A DNA stretch of 64,000 nucleotides, from the NCBI GenBank assembly GCA_964530925.1, contig CAZHBZ010000001.1, forward strand, positions 19,531 through 83,530, written 5' to 3'. Made by a program: the position numbers and the translations under genes. Under the pieces are notes generated by a model. The model was not told the DNA's origin. It ran no database searches and was given only the letters and a program-made list of their open reading frames with translations. Source of the DNA: LiPW-15 sp964530925 (GTDB lineage: Bacteria > Patescibacteriota > Minisyncoccia > UBA6257 > 2-01-FULL-56-20). Positions 41,105-48,773 of this stretch are shown here, piece by piece; within the stretch, counting starts at the first letter, position 1, and the number at the start of each line of letters is the position of its first letter.

Positions 41105-42940
41105 ATGGGAACCGGAATATTTTGGGCGCTCTTAGGACAACTTTTTTTGGGCTTATCTCTTGTCATCGATAAGATACTTCTGACGCAAAGGCCAAAAAAA
41201 GATCAGGTCCTTAGCTATATTTTTTGGATTGGCCTTTTGAATTTCACGGGGCTTCTTTTCGCGCCATTCGGATTCTCGATCCCCTCCCCGGCGACAATTT
41301 TATTATCATTACTCGCTGGAGCGATATTTTTGATATCACTCGCAACTTACTATATAGCTCTCGCCAAAGGCGGAGTTTCAAGTACCCTGGCGATCATCGG
41401 AGGATTTGCCCCCATAGCAACCTACTTCGTAGCCGGATTTTTTTCTTTTTCACCTTTCAATGCAGCCGAAGGAATTGCCTTCGCTCTTCTAGTTATCGGC
41501 GGACTCATTCTTTTTTTCACCGAAAAAATTGATTTTAAAAAAATATTCTTTTGGATCATTCTGGCTTCTCTTTTCATCGGCTTATCCGACGTTTCTCAAA
41601 AGCTCGCCTTTAACACCGCTAATTTTGTTACCGTATTCGTTCTGATGAAGCTTTTTACCGGGATGATTGCCTTGGGACTTCTCGTGATTCCGTCTCTCAG
41701 AAAAAAAATCCTCACCTCCTCTATTGATACCAGTCACAAATACCGAATTCTCTACTTTCTTAACCGCGCGTTATCCGGCGCAAGCTCATTCCTAATCTTT
41801 TACGGAATATCTCTGGAGGCCCAGCCGGCGCTTGTCGAATCTTTAAGTGGCGTTCGTTTCGCGCTTATTTTTCTCATAGCTTTCGCGATTTCGAAAATAA
41901 AACCCGCTTGGCTTAACGAAAAATTTCATGGCTGGGTTCTCGCCGGAAAGATTGTCGCCACAATCCTAATTCTCCTTGGACTTCTTGGACTTGGACTTCA
42001 AAAGACCTACGAGAACCATCCAATTCCTAAGCCCGAAGAAATAACCTGGGGTGTGACCTTTTCGAAGCAGATGAGCGAAAGTTTCGGTTCGGACTGGCGC
42101 GAAAATTTGACGGCGATATTGGCCGATTTAAAGCCAAAAGCGATACGCTTGATAGCCTATTGGGACGAAATAGAACCGGAAAAAGATAAATATGATTTTG
42201 CCGATCTAGACTGGCAAATGAATGAAGCGCAAAACGCCGGCGTGCCGATTGTTCTGGTTGTCGGTCAAAAAGTTCCCCGCTGGCCGGAATGCCATTTCCC
42301 CGCCTGGCTCGACCCAAATGACAGCAAAAAAAGTAAGGAGCTTATCGCCTACGTTGAGGACATTGTAAGGCGTTATCGCGATAAAAATATTCTTTATTGG
42401 CAGGTGGAGAATGAACCCTTCCTTATGTTCGGAGAATGCCCAGGTTCGAACGCAAAGCTTTTGGACAAAGAAATCGCCGCGGTGCGCGAATTGGACCCGA
42501 ACCGCAAAATATATATAACCGACGGCGGAGAATTCGGCGATTGGTATCGCTCCGCAAAACGAGCGGATGTCTTCGGCCCCACGCTTTACCGCAAAGTTCA
42601 TACAAAATTATTCGGCTACATTACCTGGCCAATTACTCCGGAGTTGTATCCCCTACGCCGCGATATAACTCGCGCGCTTGTCGGTAAGCCAGATCAGGAA
42701 TTTTTGATAAGCGAACTCGGGCTCGAGCCCTGGATGGTAAAACAAATATACGAAGTGGATATTCCGACTCAGCTTAGTTTTTTCAATTTGGATGACTTCA
42801 AAAATAATATCGCCTACGCCCGCCGGACAGGCTTCACCAGCTTTTACACTTGGGGAGCGGAATGGTGGTATTGGCTAAAAAATCAAGGGCATCCAGAATT
42901 CTGGAATGCCGCGAAAGAAGTTTTTTCCGAAAAAATATAA
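41105..42940 (+). CDS. Fusion of EamA/DMT-type membrane transporter and clan-A glycosidase
   Basis: 611 residues. Residues 1-300 form about ten membrane helices in two repeats (IFWALLGQLFLGLSLVIDKI ... FALLVIGGLILFFTEKIDF), as in EamA drug/metabolite transporters. Residues ~315-611 are a TIM-barrel hydrolase: acid/base Glu437 in YWQVENEPFL and likely nucleophile Glu537 in FLISELGLEPW, as in GH5/GH42-like clan A enzymes. The last helix places the enzyme on one membrane face; with ten helices and an even EamA topology the side cannot be fixed here. No frameshift or internal start marks the junction. Confidence 0.88.
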   Translation: MGTGIFWALLGQLFLGLSLVIDKILLTQRPKKDQVLSYIFWIGLLNFTGLLFAPFGFSIPSPATILLSLLAGAIFLISLATYYIALAKGGVSSTLAIIGGFAPIATYFVAGFFSFSPFNAAEGIAFALLVIGGLILFFTEKIDFKKIFFWIILASLFIGLSDVSQKLAFNTANFVTVFVLMKLFTGMIALGLLVIPSLRKKILTSSIDTSHKYRILYFLNRALSGASSFLIFYGISLEAQPALVESLSGVRFALIFLIAFAISKIKPAWLNEKFHGWVLAGKIVATILILLGLLGLGLQKTYENHPIPKPEEITWGVTFSKQMSESFGSDWRENLTAILADLKPKAIRLIAYWDEIEPEKDKYDFADLDWQMNEAQNAGVPIVLVVGQKVPRWPECHFPAWLDPNDSKKSKELIAYVEDIVRRYRDKNILYWQVENEPFLMFGECPGSNAKLLDKEIAAVRELDPNRKIYITDGGEFGDWYRSAKRADVFGPTLYRKVHTKLFGYITWPITPELYPLRRDITRALVGKPDQEFLISELGLEPWMVKQIYEVDIPTQLSFFNLDDFKNNIAYARRTGFTSFYTWGAEWWYWLKNQGHPEFWNAAKEVFSEKI

Positions 42941-42941
42941 A

Positions 42942-42965
42942 AGCCTCCGGGTATTAATCGGAGGC
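42942..42965 (-). terminator. Terminator between the fusion gene and the 72-aa gene
   Basis: GCCTCCG/CGGAGGC stem; the minus strand continues TTTTATATTTTTT. Confidence 0.8.
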
Positions 42966-42981
42966 CTAGGCTTGTCGGAGT

Positions 42982-43200
42982 CTAACGCAGTTTGACGGCA
43001 TCTTCGATGATTGTTCGAAGATCCCATTCTCCCGAAAGAACTCGGGCCAGAACGATTTTCGCGCTCTGTGGAGGATATTCCCCAACGTAGTCTTCTGTGA
43101 CGTAATTTGAAAGCTTTTTGGCGGCTTCCTCATCGTTCTCCGCCACGAACGGCGAAATCACCTTGCCGGTGTGCGTGTTGATCGCCATGTACTCGAACAT
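42982..43200 (-). CDS. Small protein, unknown (72 aa)
   Basis: Shine-Dalgarno AAAGGAGAAG before ATG. Begins MFEYMAINTHTGKVISPFVA with a later acidic helix (NDEEAAKKLSNYV), the kind of small alpha/beta domain seen in several CPR accessory proteins. Own promoter and terminator. No family recognised. Confidence 0.7.
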   Translation of the reverse strand: MFEYMAINTHTGKVISPFVAENDEEAAKKLSNYVTEDYVGEYPPQSAKIVLARVLSGEWDLRTIIEDAVKLR

Positions 43201-43228
43201 ATACTTCTCCTTTCTTTAGCTTACAGCA

Positions 43229-43257
43229 ATATAATCCCCCGAGTCTTGCCAGGTCAA
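43229..43257 (-). promoter_or_regulatory. Promoter of the 72-aa gene
   Basis: Minus-strand TTGACC, 17-nt spacer, TTATAT, 28 nt before the ATG. Confidence 0.65.
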
Positions 43258-43289
43258 GCAAATTATGTATAATTGATTTCACTATGGTT

Positions 43290-43349
43290 CCGATTCCGAT
43301 TTAGCGGAATCGAGAATCCTCGATTTCGGGAAACCGAAATCGGGACTAA
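43290..43349. repeat. Double-hairpin dispersed repeat upstream of rpmE
   Basis: CCGATTTAGCGGAATCG then CTCGATTTCGG/CCGAAATCGGGAC: two tandem hairpins with the same outer words as 1374-1445. Confidence 0.75.
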
Positions 43350-43368
43350 AATAAACATTACATAAAAC

Positions 43369-43614
43369 ATGAAAAAAGATATACATCCTGAATACTTCCC
43401 CAAAGCTAAGGTGCTCTGCGCCTGCGGCAATTCTTTCACGGTCGGCGCGACGAAAAACGAGATAAAAGTGGAAATCTGCTCCAAATGCCACCCGTTCTTC
43501 ACCGGCGAAGAAAAGATGCTTGACGTAGCGGGCCGTTTGGAAAGATTTAAGACTCGTCGCTCCAAAGCGGCTGAGCCGAAAGCAAAGAAAGTTAGGGTAA
43601 AAAAATCTAAGTAA
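43369..43614 (+). CDS. rpmE: 50S ribosomal protein bL31 (zinc form)
   Basis: 81 residues. MKKDIHPEYFPKAKVLCACG, then ICSKCHPFFTGEEKMLDVAG: four cysteines (C-x-C and C-x2-C) of the zinc-binding bL31. Basic Lys/Ala-rich tail. Family partner of prfA, which follows. Confidence 0.96.
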   Translation: MKKDIHPEYFPKAKVLCACGNSFTVGATKNEIKVEICSKCHPFFTGEEKMLDVAGRLERFKTRRSKAAEPKAKKVRVKKSK

Positions 43615-43619
43615 CATCG

Positions 43620-43647
43620 ATCCGGACAGTCCATGGACTGTCCGGAT
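43620..43647 (+). terminator. 28-bp perfect palindrome behind rpmE
   Basis: Half-site ATCCGGACAGTCCA without loop, followed by TTTTGTTT. Inner 24 bp identical to 9516-9539, 34 kb away. Confidence 0.8.
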
Positions 43648-43767
43648 TTTGTTTGCCCCGAAAATATTTTTCGATTAAAATTAACTCACAACAATGGACA
43701 AGATAATTCTAGTCCCGAACAAAAGCTCCGCTTCAAACGGGACTGCGAATATCGCTATAATAAACTC

Positions 43768-44487
43768 ATGGACAAAGTAATCCTTGAAATCAGAGCGGGA
43801 GCCGGAGGCGATGAGGCCTCTCTTTTTGCCGGCGATCTTGCCAGGATGTATCAACGCTATGCCGCGAAACGCGGTTGGGCTTTCAATATAATGGATTCAA
43901 ATGAAACATCTCTTTATGGTTATAAATCATTTGTCGCGGAAATTTCGGGCGTTGGAGCGTATGATGCCCTAAAGCAAGAGTCCGGCGTTCATCGGGTGCA
44001 GAGAGTACCTAAAACGGAAAAGAGCGGCCGGGTTCATACCTCAACCGCTTCGGTTATTGTTTTAAAAGAAGTGGAAGCAAAAGAAGTGCATATCAACCAG
44101 GGAGACTTAGAAGTGACTTTCCAGCGCGCCGGAGGTCCGGGCGGACAAAACGTTAACAAGGTTGAAACCGCCGTGCGAATGCTTCATAAACCAAGCGGCA
44201 TTGTAGTTTTCTCTCGCGCCGAACGCTCACAAAGCGCGAACCGCGAAAAAGCCTTAAACCTTTTGGCCACCAAGTTGAAGGATGAACAGATGCAAAAAGA
44301 AATGGCCGCGGCCGGCGCCTCAAGACATGAGCTCGTCGGCACCGGAGACCGTTCCGAAAAAATAAGAACCTACAACTTCCCCGATGACCGCATAACCGAT
44401 CACCGAATCGGAAAAAAGTGGCATGATATCCCCAAAATTCTAGAGGGAAATCTGGATAAGATAGTTGAAGCCTTCCAAAAACAATAA
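43768..44487 (+). CDS. prfA: Peptide chain release factor 1, lacking domain 1
   Basis: 239 residues against ~360. It starts directly at DKVILEIRAGAGGDEASLF, the first strand of domain 2; the N-terminal helical domain that contacts the L11 stalk is absent. Specificity motif P-x-T in RVPKTEKSGRVHTS marks RF1 (UAA/UAG). Catalytic GGQ in RAGGPGGQNVNKVET. C-terminal domain complete (TDHRIGKKW). TATAAT at 43756-43761 ends 6 nt before the ATG. A longer open frame upstream encodes unrelated sequence. A near-copy of the gene start (ATGGACAAGATAATTCT) lies at 43694. Confidence 0.9.
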   Translation: MDKVILEIRAGAGGDEASLFAGDLARMYQRYAAKRGWAFNIMDSNETSLYGYKSFVAEISGVGAYDALKQESGVHRVQRVPKTEKSGRVHTSTASVIVLKEVEAKEVHINQGDLEVTFQRAGGPGGQNVNKVETAVRMLHKPSGIVVFSRAERSQSANREKALNLLATKLKDEQMQKEMAAAGASRHELVGTGDRSEKIRTYNFPDDRITDHRIGKKWHDIPKILEGNLDKIVEAFQKQ

Positions 44488-44489
44488 AT

Positions 44490-44521
44490 TTAAAAAACAA
44501 CCCTATGGGGTTGTTTTTTAA
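44490..44521 (+). terminator. Terminator of prfA
   Basis: AAAAAACAACCC-TAT-GGGGTTGTTTTTT: A-run, stem, T-run; could work in both directions. Confidence 0.9.
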
Positions 44522-44605
44522 ATTTTCACCGAAACGCGCGCCTATTGACAATAGCTTATTTAATGGCAGACTGATGCCAGTTTCTATAACAACAAGGGAG
44601 ATGCC

Positions 44606-45172
44606 ATGAGCAAGTGGAGAACCGAAAACGCGACCGCCTGCGGCCACGAAGTCCACGTTCACGAAGACTGGGATTCAATCCCGAAGTACTGTCGCGAGTG
44701 CAAAGCTCTAAACGACGAAAAATGGTACGACGGCACCGCCCAAGTCTGCGGGCACGTCCAAAGGATGTGTAGGGACTGGGAGAGCCAGCCGGCATTTTGT
44801 AAAGAATGTCGAAGCGCCTATCCGCCGGAAGAGGAGTTTTGCGAACTTTGCGGCGCCTCATTCACGATTTCCACGAAAACCAAATACAACTGCTCGCTTA
44901 AGGGATGGAATCTCCCGAAGAAGTGCCACCGTTGTCGCAAATGCGTAAAACTAATTCGCGACGCGTTTGAAGGTCTCAAAAATAAGTATCCGGATAAGAG
45001 GCTGTATCTAAAGATCGAGATGGATCATAGCCTGGTGAGTGAAATCGGCTCGGCGATAACGCTTTCGCCAGTGGCCCCGGCAGGACTCGTAAGTTTGCGC
45101 GGCGAGAAATTCGCGAAGATAACCACTTTCCCCTTCGGCTCAGATTGGAGCGCAGATACCATTCTTTGGTAG
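44606..45172 (+). CDS. Multi-zinc-ribbon protein, unknown
   Basis: 188 residues, Shine-Dalgarno AAGGGAGATGCC. At least three Cys/His clusters in the first 115 residues: TACGHEVHVHEDW...YCRECKAL, QVCGHVQRMCRDW...FCKECRSA (a repeat of the first), then FCELCGASF and CHRCRKC. The repeat suggests duplication of a ~40-residue zinc module. The last ~70 residues are cysteine-free. May bind nucleic acid; no family recognised. A TTGACA at 44545 may be part of its promoter. Confidence 0.75.
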   Translation: MSKWRTENATACGHEVHVHEDWDSIPKYCRECKALNDEKWYDGTAQVCGHVQRMCRDWESQPAFCKECRSAYPPEEEFCELCGASFTISTKTKYNCSLKGWNLPKKCHRCRKCVKLIRDAFEGLKNKYPDKRLYLKIEMDHSLVSEIGSAITLSPVAPAGLVSLRGEKFAKITTFPFGSDWSADTILW

Positions 45173-45183
45173 CTCCGGACTCA

Positions 45184-45214
45184 TGCCCCTTGGTTCTTTG
45201 GCCAAGGGGCTTTT
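45184..45214 (+). terminator. Terminator of the zinc-ribbon gene
   Basis: GCCCCTTGG/CCAAGGGGC with six-base loop then TTTTTTATTTT. A second stem CCCGTTCC/GGAACGGG at 45232-45251 serves the minus-strand gene. Confidence 0.85.
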
Positions 45215-45259
45215 TTATTTTAAAAATTAAAACCCGTTCCGAGAGGAACGGGGGTGTTG

Positions 45260-45571
45260 TCATTTCTTCTTTTTTGCGCCGAAGAGGTCGCTGTCCATGA
45301 GATTTGAGAGGTCTTTGAAAAAGTTCTTGAGCGCGGACGAGGAACTACTCCCGATCATCTCAAATTTTTCGGCGAGCTTTCTCCGCTCAGCCGCTTTCAT
45401 CAACTCGCCTTTCCGAAGGCGAAGAGTCGCGCCACAGAAGGGACAATGAAAGACGAATTCATTCGCGAGATCAGCCTTCTTGTCGCCGCCAGCGAAACCT
45501 AAGGTGATTGGCTTGTCCGGGCATTTTGGACACAGAATCCTTCTCCCGGCTAGCCAGGATGGAATGTTCAT
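45260..45571 (-). CDS. Small zinc-ribbon protein, unknown (103 aa)
   Basis: AGGGGGGCAGA before ATG. Residues 14-17 CPKC and 43-46 CPFC form a two-knuckle zinc ribbon; the rest is a basic helical tail ending in KKKK. Convergent with the larger zinc-ribbon gene and next to another unknown gene. No family recognised. Confidence 0.7.
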   Translation of the reverse strand: MNIPSWLAGRRILCPKCPDKPITLGFAGGDKKADLANEFVFHCPFCGATLRLRKGELMKAAERRKLAEKFEMIGSSSSSALKNFFKDLSNLMDSDLFGAKKKK

Positions 45572-45580
45572 TCTGCCCCC

Positions 45581-45850
45581 CTAGATACGGAAGTTCGCAT
45601 CGTCGTGTGAAGTGAAGATGATTCTCAAAAATGAAAACTGGCCGCGGCTCGACTCAACACAGTCCCAAATCCGCTTCCCGGGAAGATTTTTCCAACAATC
45701 CTCAACCGGGTAAAGCCTGTATCTCGAACCGTCTGAGAGAGCAACGACGACGGAATACATCGTCTCAATATGCGCCTCGGCAACTACGAGTCCAGATGGC
45801 CTTCGTGTCAAAAAATCCGTGGCGGAGAGATACTCCGCGGCTGCGCTCAT
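45581..45850 (-). CDS. Small protein, unknown (89 aa)
   Basis: Shine-Dalgarno GGAAGGAGCAG before ATG 45850. Strand-rich (MYSVVVALSDGSRYRLYPVE cut), one cysteine pair. Nine nt before the zinc-ribbon gene, so co-transcribed from the promoter at 45884-45912. No family recognised. Confidence 0.65.
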   Translation of the reverse strand: MSAAAEYLSATDFLTRRPSGLVVAEAHIETMYSVVVALSDGSRYRLYPVEDCWKNLPGKRIWDCVESSRGQFSFLRIIFTSHDDANFRI

Positions 45851-45883
45851 CAACTGCTCCTTCCTTACGAATGGACTGAACGG

Positions 45884-45912
45884 ATATTAAGTAAAAAGCA
45901 ATCTGTTGTCAA
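45884..45912 (-). promoter_or_regulatory. Promoter of the two-gene zinc-ribbon unit
   Basis: Minus-strand TTGACA, 17-nt spacer, TAATAT: near consensus. Confidence 0.75.
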
Positions 45913-45914
45913 TA

Positions 45915-46391
45915 CTATTCTCTCTCCTCTTCTCCGTAAACAAAATTAAAATTCCCGTGAACATAATCGATTATCTCCTCGTCCTTGAAAAATCTTTTTA
46001 TCTCCGCCTCGGCGGTTTCTTTGGAGTCCGAAGAGTGAACAATATTGGCCTGAGTAGACATAGAAAAATCTCCGCGAATAGTGCCCATATCCGCTTCCCT
46101 TCCCTGCGTCTTTCCGGAAACCATTCTGACCACGGAGATGGCCTCGATTCCCTCAAGAACCATAGCGACTATCGGGGCCTGCATCATAAATGATTTAAGC
46201 TTGGGGAAAAATGGTTTTTCTTTGTGGTGGCTATAATGCTCATCAAGAACCGCGTCTCCAAGCTTCATAAGTTTAAGCGCGACTATTTTTAAGCCTTTCT
46301 GTTCAAAACGCTTTATTATTTCGCCCACGAGCGCTCTCTGGAGCGCGTCCGGTTTGATTAAAACCACTGTTCGTTCGTGTGTCATGTTCAT
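45915..46391 (-). CDS. ndk: Nucleoside diphosphate kinase
   Basis: 158 residues. RTVVLIKPDALQRALVGEII at the N-terminus, MGTIRGDFSMSTQANIVHSSDS with the catalytic His. Transfers gamma-phosphate between NTPs and NDPs. Slightly longer than E. coli Ndk (143). Overlaps the aspS stop by one nt. Confidence 0.97.
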   Translation of the reverse strand: MNMTHERTVVLIKPDALQRALVGEIIKRFEQKGLKIVALKLMKLGDAVLDEHYSHHKEKPFFPKLKSFMMQAPIVAMVLEGIEAISVVRMVSGKTQGREADMGTIRGDFSMSTQANIVHSSDSKETAEAEIKRFFKDEEIIDYVHGNFNFVYGEEERE

Positions 46392-47848
46392 TATTTATCT
46401 TTGGATTTTATTTTTATTTCTAAGCTCAATTCCCCCAACTGCGACTGCTCTACGCTCGAAGGAGAATCCATCATCGGGTCGCGGCCGTCTCCGGTTTTCG
46501 GGAAAGCTATAACTTCGCGAATGTTCGGCTCGTTTTGCAGAAGCGAGACAAGCCTATCCAAGCCCCAGGCGATACCTCCGTGCGGCGGAGCGCCGAAAGA
46601 AAGCGCTTCAAGCATGTGTCCGAAATTTGATTCAATACGCCCGTCTTCGAAACCCATTATTTTAAATACGGCCTTAAGAGCGTCCGGTTTATGGTTTCGG
46701 ATGCTTCCGCCTCCGATCTCCAAACCGTTCAACACTACATCGTATTGGGTGGTTAAAATGCTCGCGACAACACGATCATCGTTCCAGTCGTTAAGCAAAC
46801 GATCCATATGTTCCTTTTTTGGGGCAGAAAACGGGTTATGAGTAAATGTCCATTTCCCGCTTACTAGCTTATTGTTTCCGGATTCATCAATTTTTTCTAT
46901 ATAACCATCTTTGGAATCAACTCGCTCGAAAAACGGAAAGTCTATTATCCAGCAGAAAGCCAGGAGATTTGGATCGTTTTTGTCAGTCCTTAAGTCCGGC
47001 CGGTCGATGCCATATTTTTCCATCGCGTCTTTGTAGGTTAGCCGCGGGAAAGGTTTCTCCTGAATTTTCTTTTCCGGATAAAGTTTTTCGATAAGCTCTA
47101 TCAAAAGGGCCTCGTTCAAAGCGATAACATCTTCCCGCTCCACAAAGCTCATTTCGAGGTCTAGCTGGGTGAATTCCGGTTGACGGTCGCCCCGGGTATC
47201 TTCGTCCCTAAAACACCTCGCAATCTGAAAATATTTTTCAAGACCCGCGACCATCAAAAGCTGCTTATATTGCTGAGGAGACTGCGGAAGCGCGTAAAAT
47301 TTTCCAGGATAAATACGGGAGGGCACCAAATAGTCCCGCGCTCCTTCCGGAGTGGACTTCGTAAGTATCGGGGTCTCCACCTCCACAAATTCATTCTCAT
47401 CAATCAAAAAGTCGCGAATAAACTTGATAACTTTGTTTCGCGCCAAAAGATTGTTCTTGAGACGCTCCCGGCGAATGTCCAAATATCTATACTTCATCCG
47501 AACCTCCTCATCTATCTCCATTCCGTCCGTATCCACGGAAATCGGAGTAGCTTCGGAGGCGTTTAATATTTCCAGGGTTTTTGCTTCAAGCTCATATCCG
47601 CCGTTCGGGCCTTCCGAAACCATGTTCGCCGGCCTGGCCTTAATAAGACCGGTGATTTTCACCGCGTATTCCAAGCGCAAGTCTTTAGCTTCGGGAATGG
47701 ACGGGGTGAAAACCACCTGGACCAACCCGGAACGGTCCCGCAAGTCTATAAAAATAATTTTTCCGTGATCGCGCCGAGCATGAACCCAACCGGAAAATTC
47801 CAGCTCTTTCCCCTCGCTATTTTTTACTTCGCTAATTGGTATTCGCAT
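46391..47848 (-). CDS. aspS: Aspartyl-tRNA synthetase without GAD domain
   Basis: 485 residues against ~590. OB-fold anticodon domain (GWVHARRDHGKIIFIDLRDR cut), motif 2 FRDEDTRGDRQPEFTQLD, bacterial-type LPQSPQQYKQLLMVAG, motif 3 GIAWGLDRLVSLL. The ~110-residue GAD insertion between DRPDLR and the final catalytic part is missing: the chain goes from GIDRPDLRTDKNDPNLL straight to FCWIIDFPFFE. Class II enzyme charging tRNA-Asp, possibly also tRNA-Asn; the sequence cannot settle this. Confidence 0.95.
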   Translation of the reverse strand: MRIPISEVKNSEGKELEFSGWVHARRDHGKIIFIDLRDRSGLVQVVFTPSIPEAKDLRLEYAVKITGLIKARPANMVSEGPNGGYELEAKTLEILNASEATPISVDTDGMEIDEEVRMKYRYLDIRRERLKNNLLARNKVIKFIRDFLIDENEFVEVETPILTKSTPEGARDYLVPSRIYPGKFYALPQSPQQYKQLLMVAGLEKYFQIARCFRDEDTRGDRQPEFTQLDLEMSFVEREDVIALNEALLIELIEKLYPEKKIQEKPFPRLTYKDAMEKYGIDRPDLRTDKNDPNLLAFCWIIDFPFFERVDSKDGYIEKIDESGNNKLVSGKWTFTHNPFSAPKKEHMDRLLNDWNDDRVVASILTTQYDVVLNGLEIGGGSIRNHKPDALKAVFKIMGFEDGRIESNFGHMLEALSFGAPPHGGIAWGLDRLVSLLQNEPNIREVIAFPKTGDGRDPMMDSPSSVEQSQLGELSLEIKIKSKDK

Positions 47849-47895
47849 TTATAGGAATCGCGTATTTTAATTGTTTTAATTTCCACATGACCTCT

Positions 47896-48041
47896 CCTTC
47901 AGTTTTTAAGAAGCCATCTGAAGCGTTTTGGGCCTGGTCCCCGAAGGGGGTCAAAACGCTTGACCTGCCTGCCGTCAGGCAGGGATCGCAGGCGGCTTTG
48001 GCCGCCGGGGAAAAAGACCGCTGATTCTTAAAGACTGAAGG
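47896..48041. other. Structured intergenic element with 19-nt terminal inverted repeats
   Basis: CCTTCAGTTTTTAAGAAGC pairs with GATTCTTAAAGACTGAAGG (two mismatches). Inside are three stems: GCGTTTTG/CAAAACGC, CCTGCCTG/CAGGCAGG and GCGGCTTTGGCCGC. Lies between aspS and the divergent mgtC-like gene; no reading frame. Possibly a non-coding RNA or a composite palindromic repeat. Confidence 0.55.
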
Positions 48042-48081
48042 CAAAAAAAGAACCTTATGATACAATAGAAAGTATAAACAC

Positions 48082-48537
48082 ATGCTTACATTTTCTCAAC
48101 TACTTTTAAGGTTGGTAATAGCAATGGTCTTGGGAGCCCTCATGGGATTGGAGCGTGAATTGGTCGGTAAGGAAGCGGGAATCCGCACTGCAATGGTGGT
48201 TGCGGGCGGCGCGGCAATTTTTACCATGATTTCGCTTATGATTCCTTTTATGTCGCAGGTGCCGGTCGAAGAACTCAAAAATACGATTCCTGACAGGGTG
48301 ATATCCAACATTGTCGTTGGCATTGGCTTCCTGGGGGCCGGGATAATCATCAAAACCGGGGAACATGTCCGAGGGCTCACCACTGCCGCCCTTATCTGGA
48401 CTGCGGCCGCAATTGGCACCCTGGTAGGCCTAAACCTCATAAAATTTGCTGCCGTGGCGACAGTAATTATGTCCGGTTCGCTATATATTTTGCGGAAGAT
48501 TGGTATTACCGAGAAAGTTCGTCCGATGCTGGATTAA
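48082..48537 (+). CDS. mgtC: MgtC/SapB-family membrane protein
   Basis: 151 residues. LRLVIAMVLGALMGLERELVG and GIRTAMVVAGGAAIFTMIS are the MgtC signatures, VGIGFLGAGIIIK and GLTTAALIWTAAAIG follow; five membrane helices. The C-terminal ACT-like domain of Salmonella MgtC is absent, as in the SapB group. Associated with Mg2+ homeostasis and control of membrane ATPase. Confidence 0.93.
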   Translation: MLTFSQLLLRLVIAMVLGALMGLERELVGKEAGIRTAMVVAGGAAIFTMISLMIPFMSQVPVEELKNTIPDRVISNIVVGIGFLGAGIIIKTGEHVRGLTTAALIWTAAAIGTLVGLNLIKFAAVATVIMSGSLYILRKIGITEKVRPMLD

Positions 48538-48625
48538 GTTGAATTTAGGCTCAAAATAGCGTTTTCTTGAGTCCCGATAAACCCTTGTAAAATAAGGGTT
48601 TATAGATGTTTTTGCCCTAAAAAGC

Positions 48626-48654
48626 TTGACTTTCCCGTGGCACCATGCTAAACT
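48626..48654 (+). promoter_or_regulatory. Promoter of the secreted lysozyme-like gene
   Basis: TTGACT, 17-nt spacer, TAAACT. Confidence 0.7.
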
Positions 48655-48680
48655 TACCCAGCAAAACTGAATAACAGGTT

Positions 48681-48714
48681 ATGTGGGCAAGACTCGTTGT
48701 ATGACGAGTTTTTT
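48681..48714 (+). promoter_or_regulatory. Possible attenuator: 7-codon leader ORF overlapping a terminator hairpin
   Basis: ATG TGG GCA AGA CTC GTT GTA TGA (48681-48704) lies within the leader. Its 3' half forms ACTCGT/ACGAGT followed by six T. A ribosome on the leader ORF would block the hairpin. Confidence 0.4.
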
Positions 48715-48773
48715 GTTTCTTTGGACTTCGGAAGCAATCCGCCACCACCCGTTCTTCAGCCCATGCACAACTC

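Noticed and set aside
43633..43767. N-terminal extension of RF1 in the longer open frame
   Set aside because: The extension starts in a terminator palindrome and has no similarity to RF1 domain 1; the ATG at 43768 has a -10 box 6 nt upstream.
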